A stretch of 23,117 nucleotides of DNA from a virus. The stretch lies in IMG/VR virus record IMGVR_UViG_3300046516_000544, positions 1 to 23,117 of that record; one strand, 5' to 3'. Shown here piece by piece: positions 6,044 through 13,386 of the stretch. The translations under genes were made by a program, and so were the position numbers. Under the pieces are notes generated by a model. It made no database searches. It worked only from the letters and a program-made list of their open reading frames with translations, and was not told where the DNA came from. Within the stretch, counting starts at the first letter, position 1, and every line of letters starts with the position of its first letter.

Positions 6044-6231
6044 GCTACATCATCAAAGACGCAGAGGCGACCCAGCGTGGTCACAGGGCTTACACGACCC
6101 TAGACGAAGCCCTTGTAGGGCTGGGCAATCACGTCGACACCAGCCCGGAGCTTTACCCGCAAGAGTTCCCGTTCAACATCATCGACAACTCGACCGGGCG
6201 GATCGTCCTCCTCCTGGATCTCCCGAAGTAA
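6040..6231 (+). CDS. Small hypothetical protein
   Basis: 63 residues from ATG 6040, which overlaps the endonuclease I stop and follows a GAAGAGAGAGAGC ribosome binding stretch (6025-6037). A longer in-frame extension upstream lies inside the endonuclease gene and is unlikely to be used. The product has a strand-like end (FNIIDNSTGRIVLLLDLP). No family recognised. Confidence 0.6.
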   Translation: MSYIIKDAEATQRGHRAYTTLDEALVGLGNHVDTSPELYPQEFPFNIIDNSTGRIVLLLDLPK

Positions 6232-6255
6232 CCCCCAACGAGTAGCGAGAGAGAA

Positions 6256-6468
6256 ATGACCCAGACCCAGCAACTCCTGAAGCACCTCCGCACGGCTGGA
6301 AGCATCACGCAGCGCGAAGCGATCATGGATCACTCGATCCAGTCGATCACCCGCCGCATCACGGACCTCCGCGAGCACGGCTTCAACATCCACAGCGTCC
6401 AGAAGACCCACCCGGTGACCGGCCAGCGCTACGTGCGCTACGTCCTCGGTACCCCGGAACGCGCCTGA
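6256..6468 (+). CDS. Small helix-turn-helix protein
   Basis: 70 residues. Start ATG 6256 follows AGCGAGAGAGAA (6244-6255). The protein reads as a compact winged helix: QQLLKHLRTAGSITQREAI, then HSIQSITRRITDLREHGF as the recognition helix region, then a beta wing (QKTHPVTGQRYVRYVL). This pattern matches the short phage helix-turn-helix family (HTH_39 type). It may act as a small regulator or a DNA-binding replication accessory. It is followed directly (TGATG) by the next small gene. Confidence 0.7.
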   Translation: MTQTQQLLKHLRTAGSITQREAIMDHSIQSITRRITDLREHGFNIHSVQKTHPVTGQRYVRYVLGTPERA

Positions 6469-6635
6469 TGTACATCCACCCGGAATCCCTCCGAATCGCA
6501 GCGGATACCGTCGAGGCCCTCATGAACCGTGCAATCGCGCATGCGCGGAACAAGACCTGCGACAACCAACTCGTTGCTGCCCTCGTAGCAACCTACGTGG
6601 ATGCCTGTGTCCGCACTCTTACGAAGGAAGCCTGA
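6468..6635 (+). CDS. Small hypothetical protein
   Basis: 55 residues from ATG 6468 (TGATG overlap with the HTH gene) to TGA 6633-6635. Mostly alpha-helical in appearance (SLRIAADTVEALMNRAIAHA), with three cysteine-free turns and a final LTKEA. Coupled at both ends to its neighbours. Function unknown. Confidence 0.5.
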   Translation: MYIHPESLRIAADTVEALMNRAIAHARNKTCDNQLVAALVATYVDACVRTLTKEA

Positions 6636-6823
6636 TGAAAGTAAAGCACACCAAGAACGGCAACGTGAAGCTGGTGATGGACCTGGAGCAAGCCACGGCT
6701 CTCCGGGCACTCCTCATGATGGCCTACCGCCTGCGCCCTGTGATGGACGTGGAGCAGTACCAACTGGTCTGCAACGTCGACGACGAGATGTCGGTGGCGG
6801 GCATCGACTCCATCCTGAACTAA
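6635..6823 (+). CDS. Small hypothetical protein
   Basis: 62 residues, ATG 6635 overlapping the previous stop. It has a basic start (MKVKHTKNGNVKLVMDL) and a helical middle (QATALRALLMMAYRLRP). It resembles other phage peptides of unknown role. Context is the block of small genes between endonuclease I and primase-helicase, equivalent in position to T7 genes 3.5-3.8, but no similarity to those is apparent. Confidence 0.5.
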   Translation: MKVKHTKNGNVKLVMDLEQATALRALLMMAYRLRPVMDVEQYQLVCNVDDEMSVAGIDSILN

Positions 6824-6850
6824 CACCCAAACACCCCAAAAGCGAGAGAG

Positions 6851-7075
6851 ATGCAGCACTTCCAATTCAACCAGCGCGACGACTCCGGAGCAGTGACCAA
6901 GAACACGGTGCTGCACGAGGACGCCAAGTGGCCCGCAGTGGTCGGCAAGTTCGCCGAGTTCCTGTCGGCGGTCTACGGCTACGACATCAAAGAGAAGATC
7001 GTGGTCTTCGTGGGCAACGAGTACGTGCCCCTGAAGCAGCAGATCCTGGACGACGCGATCAACGAGGCGTTCTGA
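6851..7075 (+). CDS. Small acidic hypothetical protein
   Basis: 74 residues. ATG 6851 follows AGCGAGAGAG directly (6841-6850). The product is acidic with a helical C-terminal part (LKQQILDDAINEAF). It is coupled to the next ORF by a TGATG overlap. No family recognised. Confidence 0.55.
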   Translation: MQHFQFNQRDDSGAVTKNTVLHEDAKWPAVVGKFAEFLSAVYGYDIKEKIVVFVGNEYVPLKQQILDDAINEAF

Positions 7076-7242
7076 TGCACTGGATCCTTACGATCTTCAT
7101 CTACGCCAACGGTAACCCGATGATCGACCACCAGGAGTACTACAGCCGACATAACTGCATCGCCGCTGCGGAATTGATCAAGAAGACGTTCCAGTTCGGG
7201 CAGTACACCTGCACCCAGAAGGACGATAACCCCCTCCCATGA
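7075..7242 (+). CDS. Small hypothetical protein
   Basis: 55 residues from ATG 7075 to TGA 7240-7242. Hydrophobic start (MHWILTIFIYANG) followed by a soluble helical part with cysteines (HNCIAAAELIKK, YTCTQKDD). It could be weakly membrane associated. Overlaps both neighbours by 1 to 4 bases. Confidence 0.5.
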   Translation: MHWILTIFIYANGNPMIDHQEYYSRHNCIAAAELIKKTFQFGQYTCTQKDDNPLP

Positions 7243-7418
7243 ACATCCGCGTACACATGAAGGATTTCAGCGTCGAGGACTTCGTCGACGTTAAGCAGAT
7301 CCGCGAAGACTATGACGGCGACTTCGTGATTGAAGTCAAGGACTCGTTCTCGTATGACGGGACCCGCGAGCGTTACATCCTGTGCCGAGACGTTACCAGT
7401 GTCGAAATCAGGCCATAA
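7239..7418 (+). CDS. Small acidic hypothetical protein
   Basis: 59 residues. ATG 7239 overlaps the previous stop (ATGA), and TAA 7416-7418 is two bases before the primase-helicase start. The composition alternates strand-like segments (GDFVIEVKDSFSYDG, RYILCRDVTSVEI), suggesting a small beta fold. No family recognised. Confidence 0.5.
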   Translation: MNIRVHMKDFSVEDFVDVKQIREDYDGDFVIEVKDSFSYDGTRERYILCRDVTSVEIRP

Positions 7419-7420
7419 CT

Positions 7421-9031
7421 ATGGAACAAGAAGAATCCACATTGATTCGCAAGGGACCGTGCGACGAGTGCGGCTCGAGCGATGCAAACGCCCTGTACTC
7501 CGATGGCCACTCCCATTGCTTTTCGTGTGGGCACTTCGAGCGCGGTGACGGCGAAGCAACAACAAGGAAAAAGACTGTGTCAAGCAACCTGACCGAATAT
7601 GCTGAAGCGGAAGTACGCGGCCTGTCCGCGAGGCAGATCAGCGAAGAAACGTGTAGGCAGTTCGGTGTCCGCATCGGCAAGCTGAGGGACGGCAGCAGCG
7701 TCCACCTGTACCCGTACTACAAGGACAACCAGGTTGTGGCCTGCAAGGCCCGTGGCCAGGATAAGGCGTTCAAGTTCCTCGGGGACGCCAAGCACCCGCC
7801 GATGTTCGGCCAGAATCTCTGGCAAGGCGGCAAGAAGCTGGTGGTGACCGAAGGAGAAATCGACGCTCTGACGGTCTCGCAGCTGCAGGGCGGCAAGTGG
7901 CCCGTGGTGAGCGTGCCGAACGGCGCACAAGGTGCGAAAAAGGACATCGCACGGCAGATGGAGTTCTTCGAGCAGTTCGACGAGATCATCCTGATGTTCG
8001 ACATGGACGAACCGGGCCGTGCTGCGGCTCAGGAGTGCGCCGAGCTGTTCAACCCGGGCAAGGCTAAGATCGCCTCCCTGCCCCTCAAGGACCCCAACGA
8101 CTGCCTGAAGGCGGGCCGGGGCGCGGACGTGATCCAGGCAATCTGGAACGCGAAGGCCTATCGACCCGATGGGATCGTGGGCATCTCTGACATCCGCGAC
8201 GAGCTGGACCGTGAGATTGAGCAGGGCCTCCCGTGGTTCCTCCCGAAGCTCACCGAACTGACGTACGGTCGCCGCTATGGTGAGGTGTATGCGTTCGGCG
8301 CAGGCACAGGGATCGGCAAGACTGACTTCCTGACGCAACAGATCTCGTACGACATCGAAGAGCTGAAGCTGAAGGTTGGTCTGGTGTTCCTCGAGCAGAA
8401 GCCCACGGAGACCGCCACGCGAGTCGCTGGGAAAACCAAGGGCAAGCGCTTCCACGTCCCCGATGGCTCATGGACCCGCGAGGAACGCCTTGCTGCGGTC
8501 GACGATCTGGAAGGCAAGGTCTACCTATACGACTCCTTCGGCGAGACGTCCTGGGACGTTGTGAGCGCGAAGATCCGCTACATGGCTCACGCCGAGGGCG
8601 TCCGCATTTTCTACGTGGACCATTTGACGGCCATGGCGGACACCTCCGACGAGAAGGGCTCGCTCGAGCAGATCATGAAAGAGATGGCGGGCTTGGCCAA
8701 CGAGCTTCACGTCATCATTCATTTCGTCTCGCACCTTAGTACTCCTGAGGGAAAGAGCCACGAAGAAGGTGGCCATGTGTCCATCAAGAATTTCAAGGGC
8801 TCCCGCTCGATTGGCTTCTGGTCGTTCTTCATGTTCGGCCTCGAGCGCAACCAGCAGAGCGAGGATCCCGAGGAACGGTCGACGACGACCTTCCGGATCC
8901 TGAAGGACCGTTATACCGGCCAAGCAACGGGCCACACGATTCCCCTGGGCTATGACCCAACGACTGGCCGCTTGTATTCCAAGGACGGCTTTGCACCTGA
9001 ACCGACTGTAGAAGGTAGCTATGAATTCTAA
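7421..9031 (+). CDS. DNA primase-helicase (T7 gp4-like)
   Basis: 536 residues from ATG 7421, chosen because it follows the previous stop by two bases and puts the zinc finger at the same distance from the N-terminus as in T7. Zinc-binding cysteines C14, C17, C33, C36. TOPRIM motifs VVTEGEIDALTV and LMFDMDEPGRAA. Helicase Walker A FGAGTGIGKTDF with K300, Walker B region IFYVDHLTAMA, then SHLSTPEGKSHEEGG and GLERNQQ as in the T7 ring helicase. The C-terminus is acidic and ends in Phe (EGSYEF), the tail used in T7 to bind DNA polymerase. It unwinds DNA at the fork and makes primers. An internal GTG at 7577 (codon 53), with AAGGA 8 bases upstream, could make a finger-less short form. Confidence 0.96.
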   Translation: MEQEESTLIRKGPCDECGSSDANALYSDGHSHCFSCGHFERGDGEATTRKKTVSSNLTEYAEAEVRGLSARQISEETCRQFGVRIGKLRDGSSVHLYPYYKDNQVVACKARGQDKAFKFLGDAKHPPMFGQNLWQGGKKLVVTEGEIDALTVSQLQGGKWPVVSVPNGAQGAKKDIARQMEFFEQFDEIILMFDMDEPGRAAAQECAELFNPGKAKIASLPLKDPNDCLKAGRGADVIQAIWNAKAYRPDGIVGISDIRDELDREIEQGLPWFLPKLTELTYGRRYGEVYAFGAGTGIGKTDFLTQQISYDIEELKLKVGLVFLEQKPTETATRVAGKTKGKRFHVPDGSWTREERLAAVDDLEGKVYLYDSFGETSWDVVSAKIRYMAHAEGVRIFYVDHLTAMADTSDEKGSLEQIMKEMAGLANELHVIIHFVSHLSTPEGKSHEEGGHVSIKNFKGSRSIGFWSFFMFGLERNQQSEDPEERSTTTFRILKDRYTGQATGHTIPLGYDPTTGRLYSKDGFAPEPTVEGSYEF

Positions 9032-9215
9032 CAACGAAGTGCGCGTACTCGCGGAGATGTTCTCCGACGACTTGAAGACGGTTATCGAAGAGGAGCGGGG
9101 ACGAATCTGCATCACCCAGCCGTGGCCGTTAGGAGGTTTCGACGACCTAGTCGTTCTCGACCACAACGTACAACACGCGCTGTACCTGATCCTCAAGAAC
9201 CGCTTCGAGGCATAA
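9021..9215 (+). CDS. Small hypothetical protein
   Basis: 64 residues, ATG 9021 inside the last 11 bases of the primase-helicase gene, with GAAGGTAGC upstream as a ribosome binding site. Acidic N-terminal half (EMFSDDLKTVIEEERGR), then strand-like segments (DDLVVLDHNVQHALYLIL). No family recognised. Confidence 0.55.
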   Translation: MNSNNEVRVLAEMFSDDLKTVIEEERGRICITQPWPLGGFDDLVVLDHNVQHALYLILKNRFEA

Positions 9216-9383
9216 ATGGAACGAATCGAGGTGTGGTTCGCGTGGCACCCCGTAGTGACCAAGCAGCGGAAACTCGCGTGGTTTAGAAAGGTCGTTCGGG
9301 TGTGGAACCCTCGCGCCCGCTTCTCGATTATCGACCCCTACGATCTTGGCGACTACGAAGGCGCATGGGAGTACCACGGATGA
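9216..9383 (+). CDS. Small tryptophan-rich basic protein
   Basis: 55 residues. ATG 9216 follows the previous TAA immediately. It contains six Trp and many Arg/Lys (VWFAWHPVVTKQRKLAWFRK, VWNP), ending DYEGAWEYHG. The stop overlaps the PP-loop enzyme start (ATGA). Role unknown. Confidence 0.5.
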   Translation: MERIEVWFAWHPVVTKQRKLAWFRKVVRVWNPRARFSIIDPYDLGDYEGAWEYHG

Positions 9384-10129
9384 CGGTAAAAGTAGTGGTT
9401 CCCATCAGCGGCGGTAAGGACTCACAAGCGTGTCTCGAGCTGGCCATCAAGGAACACGGCCCAGAAGCAGTCCGTGGTCTGTTCTGCGACACACAGTTCG
9501 AACACCCGCTCACATACGAACACGTCGAATGGATGCGCTGCCACTACGCGGTGCAGATCGACACAGTCACTGGAGGCTCTGTAGTTGAGAAGGTGCGCAA
9601 GCATAAGAGGTTCCCCAGTGGCACCGCCCGTTTTTGTACCGATGAACTGAAGATGCGCGTGACCCGCGACTACCTAAGACCCCTTGCGGAAGCGCAGGGC
9701 GGCTTCGAGGTCTGGTACGGGATGCGCAGCGGCGAGAGCAGTCAGCGGGCCAAGCGGTACGCCGAGAAACTCTCCGAGGACCTCTACGAACCGCATGAGG
9801 TGTTCCCGAAGAAGTACCCGAAGCTCCTTGGCAAACTCGGTGTGCGCTTTCGCATGCCGATCCTCGACTGGTCCGAGCAGGACGTGTTCGAACTCCTCCA
9901 GGGCCGAGAGAACCCGCTGTACGCGGCGGGCTTCGGGCGCGTCGGTTGTTTCCCCTGCCTGGCTGCGGGAGATGCCCACAAAGAGAAGGCGTTCGGCTAC
10001 GACGAGTTTGGCCGACGCCAGCATCTGATCGTCCAAATCCTATCCGCCGAGACCGGCAAAAGCGTCTGGACTTCCAAGGGAGGAAAGGAGCGCAACGAAA
10101 ACCCCGGCTGCTCACTTTGCAGCATCTAA
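9380..10129 (+). CDS. PP-loop / PAPS-reductase-family enzyme
   Basis: 249 residues from ATG 9380 (ATGA overlap with the preceding stop; an upstream in-frame extension crosses the neighbouring gene and was rejected). The N-terminus carries the PP-loop ATP-pyrophosphatase motif VVVPISGGKDSQ (residues 10-15 SGGKDS), then GLFCDTQFEHPLTY, typical of phosphoadenosine-phosphosulfate reductase-type domains. Cysteines C86, a CFPC pair near residues 190-193 and CSLC at 244-247 could bind a metal or Fe-S cluster, as in DndC-type members. Family members adenylate a substrate and move sulfur. Known roles are sulfate assimilation, DNA phosphorothioation and tRNA thiolation. The substrate here cannot be read from sequence. 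It lies between primase-helicase and DNA polymerase, so a nucleic-acid-related role is plausible but inferred. Confidence 0.88.
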   Translation: MTVKVVVPISGGKDSQACLELAIKEHGPEAVRGLFCDTQFEHPLTYEHVEWMRCHYAVQIDTVTGGSVVEKVRKHKRFPSGTARFCTDELKMRVTRDYLRPLAEAQGGFEVWYGMRSGESSQRAKRYAEKLSEDLYEPHEVFPKKYPKLLGKLGVRFRMPILDWSEQDVFELLQGRENPLYAAGFGRVGCFPCLAAGDAHKEKAFGYDEFGRRQHLIVQILSAETGKSVWTSKGGKERNENPGCSLCSI

Positions 10130-10144
10130 ACAATTAGGACCCCT

Positions 10145-12061
10145 ATGCGAACAACGTTTTTTGACCTGGAAACCGATGGCTTCCTGCACATGGTCTCCAA
10201 GATCCACTGCATGTCCATCAAGAATCCGGCCACCGGACGTGTTCGCCGCTTCACCGCTGTCGACATGGAAGAAGGTCTGCGCCTGCTGATGAAGCTTGGC
10301 GAGGAAGGCAAGCTGGTCGGCCACAACATCATCAACTTCGACATCCCCGTGATCCAGAAGTTGTACCCGTGGTTCAGCGTACCGCTCGACAACGTGGTCG
10401 ACACGCTGGTGCTGTCGCGCCTGTTCTTCTCGGACATGCTGACCCGCGACGGTGGCTTCATCAAGGCGGGCAAGCTCCCGTCGAAGCTCGTCGGCTCGCA
10501 CAAGCTGGAGGCTTGGGGCTATCGCCTCGGTCTGCAGAAGGGCGAGTACTCACACGACTTCAAGGCCGCATGGGTTGCCTCCAATGGTGAGCAGCCGTGG
10601 CAGGAGCACCTCGAGACCCTGACTCCCAAGATGCTCGAGAAGGCTGACAAGGCCAAGTGGCTCGAGGCGTGGGGCAAGGCGAACTACCCCGCCGGTCTCG
10701 AGTGGGCTGTCTACTGCGACGAGATGGGCGACTACTGTGACCTGGACGTCGAGGTCACCGAGGCCCTGCACAACCACCTCATGAAGATGGAGTACAGCAA
10801 CCTCGCCATCGATCTGGAGCACAAGGCGCGTGCCTACTGCGGAATGATGGAGCGCTCAGGCTGGCCGTTCAACGTGAAGGCCGCAGTGGCCCTATACGGC
10901 AAGCTGGCTCAGGAGCGCGACGCGATCCGGGCTCGCATGATGGCCACCTTCCCTCCCCTGGTGATCGAGAGGTTCTCTGAAAAGACCGGCAAGCGCCTGC
11001 AGGACAAGATCGTCGAGTTCAACCCGGGTAGCCGCGACCAGATCTCGCAGCGCCTGATCCTCAAGTACGGCTGGGAACCCAAGGAGTTCACGGACGGTGG
11101 CAAGCCGAAGATCGACGAAGACGTGCTGGCGAAGCTCCCCTACGAGGAAGCCAAGATCCTGGCTGAGTACTTCCTGCTGGAGAAGCGCGTCGGGCAGCTA
11201 GCAGAGGGCGACAACGCGTGGCTCAAGCTCGAGCGCGACGGCCACATCCACCACTCCATCAACACGAACGGCGCTGTCACAGGCCGCTGCACGCACTCTC
11301 AGCCGAACATCGCTCAGGTCCCTTCGATCCGTGCGGTTCACGGCAAGGAATGCCGAGCGCTCTACGGCGTTCGCCCGGGTTTCAAGCAAGTCGGCGCTGA
11401 CCTTTCCGGTCTCGAGCTGCGCTGCTTGGCCCACTTCATGGCGCGGTACGACCTTGGGGCCTACGGAGACGTGGTCCTAAACGGTGACGTCCACACGATG
11501 AACCAGGAGGCCGCAGGGCTTCCGACTCGCGACAACGCGAAGACCTTTATCTACGCCTTCCTCTACGGAGCTGGTGACGGAAAGATCGGTTCCATCGTTG
11601 CGCCCAAGGACTCCGAAGCGAAACAGAAGCGCATCGGCAAGCAGCTCAAGGAGAAGTTCCTTGCGTCCCTGCCCGCCCTTGGGAAGCTGAAGGAGGCCGT
11701 GGAAAAGGCAGCGAAGCGCGGGTTCCTGATCGGCCTTGACGGTCGCCGGGTAACCGTGCGGTCGGCCCACTCGGCCCTCAACACGCTGCTGCAGGGTGCC
11801 GGTGCGCTGGTGTCCAAGCAGTGGGTCATTGAGGTCTTCGAAGAGGCCGAGCGCCGTGGCCTGAAGTATGGCTGGGACGCTGACTGGACCCTGATGGGAT
11901 ACGTCCATGACGAGCTCCAAATGGCCGTGCGCGAGGGTCTCGAGGAGGAGTTCGGGAAGATGGTTGTCGAGTGTGCTCGCAAGGCTGGCGACTTCTTTAA
12001 GTTTAGGTGTCCTATTGATGCCGAGTTCAAGGTTGGAATGTCATGGGCGGATTGCCACTAG
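10145..12061 (+). CDS. T7-type family A DNA polymerase with 3'-5' exonuclease
   Basis: 638 residues (T7 gp5: 704). Proofreading motifs FFDLETDGF (D7, E9), GHNIINFDIP and YCDLDVEVTEAL. Polymerase motif A GADLSGLELRCLAHFMARYD (D419, T7 D475), motif B RDNAKTFIYAFLYGAG, motif C YVHDELQ (D589, T7 D654). The C-terminus SWADCH keeps the terminal His important in T7. Between about residues 264 and 292, where T7 has the 76-residue thioredoxin-binding insertion, only a short connector (PPLVIERFSEKTGKR) is present. Processivity therefore probably does not depend on host thioredoxin in the T7 way. It replicates the phage genome with the primase-helicase and SSB. Its end overlaps the HNH gene by 19 bases. 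Confidence 0.97.
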   Translation: MRTTFFDLETDGFLHMVSKIHCMSIKNPATGRVRRFTAVDMEEGLRLLMKLGEEGKLVGHNIINFDIPVIQKLYPWFSVPLDNVVDTLVLSRLFFSDMLTRDGGFIKAGKLPSKLVGSHKLEAWGYRLGLQKGEYSHDFKAAWVASNGEQPWQEHLETLTPKMLEKADKAKWLEAWGKANYPAGLEWAVYCDEMGDYCDLDVEVTEALHNHLMKMEYSNLAIDLEHKARAYCGMMERSGWPFNVKAAVALYGKLAQERDAIRARMMATFPPLVIERFSEKTGKRLQDKIVEFNPGSRDQISQRLILKYGWEPKEFTDGGKPKIDEDVLAKLPYEEAKILAEYFLLEKRVGQLAEGDNAWLKLERDGHIHHSINTNGAVTGRCTHSQPNIAQVPSIRAVHGKECRALYGVRPGFKQVGADLSGLELRCLAHFMARYDLGAYGDVVLNGDVHTMNQEAAGLPTRDNAKTFIYAFLYGAGDGKIGSIVAPKDSEAKQKRIGKQLKEKFLASLPALGKLKEAVEKAAKRGFLIGLDGRRVTVRSAHSALNTLLQGAGALVSKQWVIEVFEEAERRGLKYGWDADWTLMGYVHDELQMAVREGLEEEFGKMVVECARKAGDFFKFRCPIDAEFKVGMSWADCH

Positions 12062-12522
12062 TAAACAGACCCGTTCCAACGGCTGAAGAAGCAGCAGAGC
12101 TGCGTACCGGGTGCCTAGAATGGAAAGGCTGTAGGGATCGAGACGGGCATGGCCGAGTAACCGTGCGGGGAAAGTCCCGCGCGGCTCACCGTGTCGCGTA
12201 TGCGAACCACCACGGAATCCCTCTGGAGTCCTTGGATGGGCTGGTTATTCGGCACGACTGCGACAACCCTCCTTGTGTGAATCCCACTCACCTGCGGCAT
12301 GGGACCAGCAAGGAAAACAGCGCCGAGGCCGCAGTCAGGGGCCTATATGCGTCGGGAGAAGACGTCCATCTCTCCAAGCTGACATCAGTACATGTCCAAG
12401 AGATTCGCCGCAAGTATGCGGAGGGTGGAACGACCCTAAAGGCCCTGGCAACCCTGTACGGGGTCTCCTTTTCAACCATAAGCGGGGTAATTCGCCGCAA
12501 GACCTGGAAGCGTGTTCCATGA
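12043..12522 (+). CDS. Free-standing HNH homing endonuclease
   Basis: 159 residues. Pattern CLEWKGCRDRDGHGRV, AAHRVAYANHHGIP, then HDCDNPPCVNPTHLRHGT is the HNH_3-type endonuclease core (paired His, Asn-Pro, Cys). A C-terminal helix-turn-helix (SKLTSVHVQEIRRKYAEGG, then LATLYGVSFSTISGVI) should bind target DNA, as in NUMOD-type homing enzymes. The ORF starts inside the 3' end of the polymerase gene, a classic site for homing endonucleases. It is likely a selfish mobile gene, or one that spreads its neighbour by gene conversion. The target site is unknown; I see no intron boundaries in the polymerase gene. Confidence 0.92.
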   Translation: MGGLPLVNRPVPTAEEAAELRTGCLEWKGCRDRDGHGRVTVRGKSRAAHRVAYANHHGIPLESLDGLVIRHDCDNPPCVNPTHLRHGTSKENSAEAAVRGLYASGEDVHLSKLTSVHVQEIRRKYAEGGTTLKALATLYGVSFSTISGVIRRKTWKRVP

Positions 12523-12761
12523 GTAACACAGACCTTATGGGGGTGCTTCGGGAGGCCCGAGTGTCCCCCATATACATCAAAGGAAATTTCGCCAGATCCC
12601 AGGCAGTCGAGGTGGGCATGGCAGCGTCCTTGGGGCTCATCACGACGATGGTCGAGTGGGCCGAATTCTCCAACCAGTGGCACCTAACTACCAAGGGTCT
12701 TGAGGTACTCCATGCGGAGTCCAAGGGCCGAAGCAAATCCAAACAAGCGAGAGAGAAATGA
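12519..12761 (+). CDS. Small winged-helix-like hypothetical protein
   Basis: 80 residues from ATG 12519 (ATGA overlap with the HNH stop); a longer in-frame reading upstream lies within the HNH gene and is rejected. The middle (NFARSQAVEVGMAASLGLITTMVE) and the end (WHLTTKGLEVLHAESKG) look like a small winged-helix fold. The tail is basic. Function unknown. Confidence 0.5.
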   Translation: MSNTDLMGVLREARVSPIYIKGNFARSQAVEVGMAASLGLITTMVEWAEFSNQWHLTTKGLEVLHAESKGRSKSKQAREK

Positions 12762-13174
12762 GCAAACAAGAATTCAAGGTCGGAGATCGAGTGGAGTTCG
12801 TTGAGGACTACGTGGGACTTGCTAAGGAAGGCGAACAGGGAACGGTCAAGCATGTTGATGAAGAGTGGTACACCGAAGACTCACGACACGCTACGCAGCT
12901 TGTAAAAGTGGAGCTGGATAGCGGAATCCGCACGACGTGCTTCAACTTCCGCCTGAAGATCGTCGAGGCCGAAGAACAAGAAGCAGAACCCCAACCGGTC
13001 ACCTACCGAATCTGCGTGGGGTCGAACATCGGGACCACGGAATACCTGAGTCTCGAGGCAGCTAAGGAAGCAGCGCTGCAGCACGGCATCGACAAGGAAG
13101 CGTTCAGCATCTTCGAGGTCGTGAAGATCGCGGACTATCGCGTGAAGGTCGAGAAGAGCCTGGAGGCAGCGTGA
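12758..13174 (+). CDS. Hypothetical protein with SH3/KOW-like N-terminus
   Basis: 138 residues, preceded by AGCGAGAGAGAA (12746-12757) and overlapping the previous stop. The N-terminal 60 residues read as a beta barrel (FKVGDRVEFVEDYVG, GEQGTVKHVDEEW, QLVKVELDSG), similar to SH3/KOW-like domains. An acidic linker (EAEEQEAEPQP) leads to a second small alpha-beta domain (SLEAAKEAALQHGIDKEAF). No function assigned. Confidence 0.6.
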   Translation: MSKQEFKVGDRVEFVEDYVGLAKEGEQGTVKHVDEEWYTEDSRHATQLVKVELDSGIRTTCFNFRLKIVEAEEQEAEPQPVTYRICVGSNIGTTEYLSLEAAKEAALQHGIDKEAFSIFEVVKIADYRVKVEKSLEAA

Positions 13175-13386
13175 AGGATTCAACAAAGCTGTACTTCGTG
13201 TTCGAAGGCGACAAGATGATCACCTGGTACAACGAACAAGCCCCCGCTACAACCGTGGCAAGGAGCCGAAGCCGCTACTCAAAGACCCCCATCGAGGTGA
13301 TCGAAGTTCAGTACGCCCGGGTTGGTCAGCAAAAGGTGCGGACCTGCATCGACGGGCAGATCTTCAAGGAGCCTAAATGCTCCTGA
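13171..13386 (+). CDS. Small basic hypothetical protein
   Basis: 71 residues from GTG 13171, overlapping the previous stop. Strand-rich start (TKLYFVFEGDKMITWYNE), then an Arg/Ser stretch (TVARSRSRYSKTP) and a strand-like segment (IEVIEVQYARVG). Overlaps the exonuclease start by 10 bases. No family recognised. Confidence 0.55.
   Translation: MKDSTKLYFVFEGDKMITWYNEQAPATTVARSRSRYSKTPIEVIEVQYARVGQQKVRTCIDGQIFKEPKCS

Noticed and set aside
7580-8455. 291-codon minus-strand open frame
   Set aside because: Antisense shadow of the primase-helicase; no start signal or recognisable domain.
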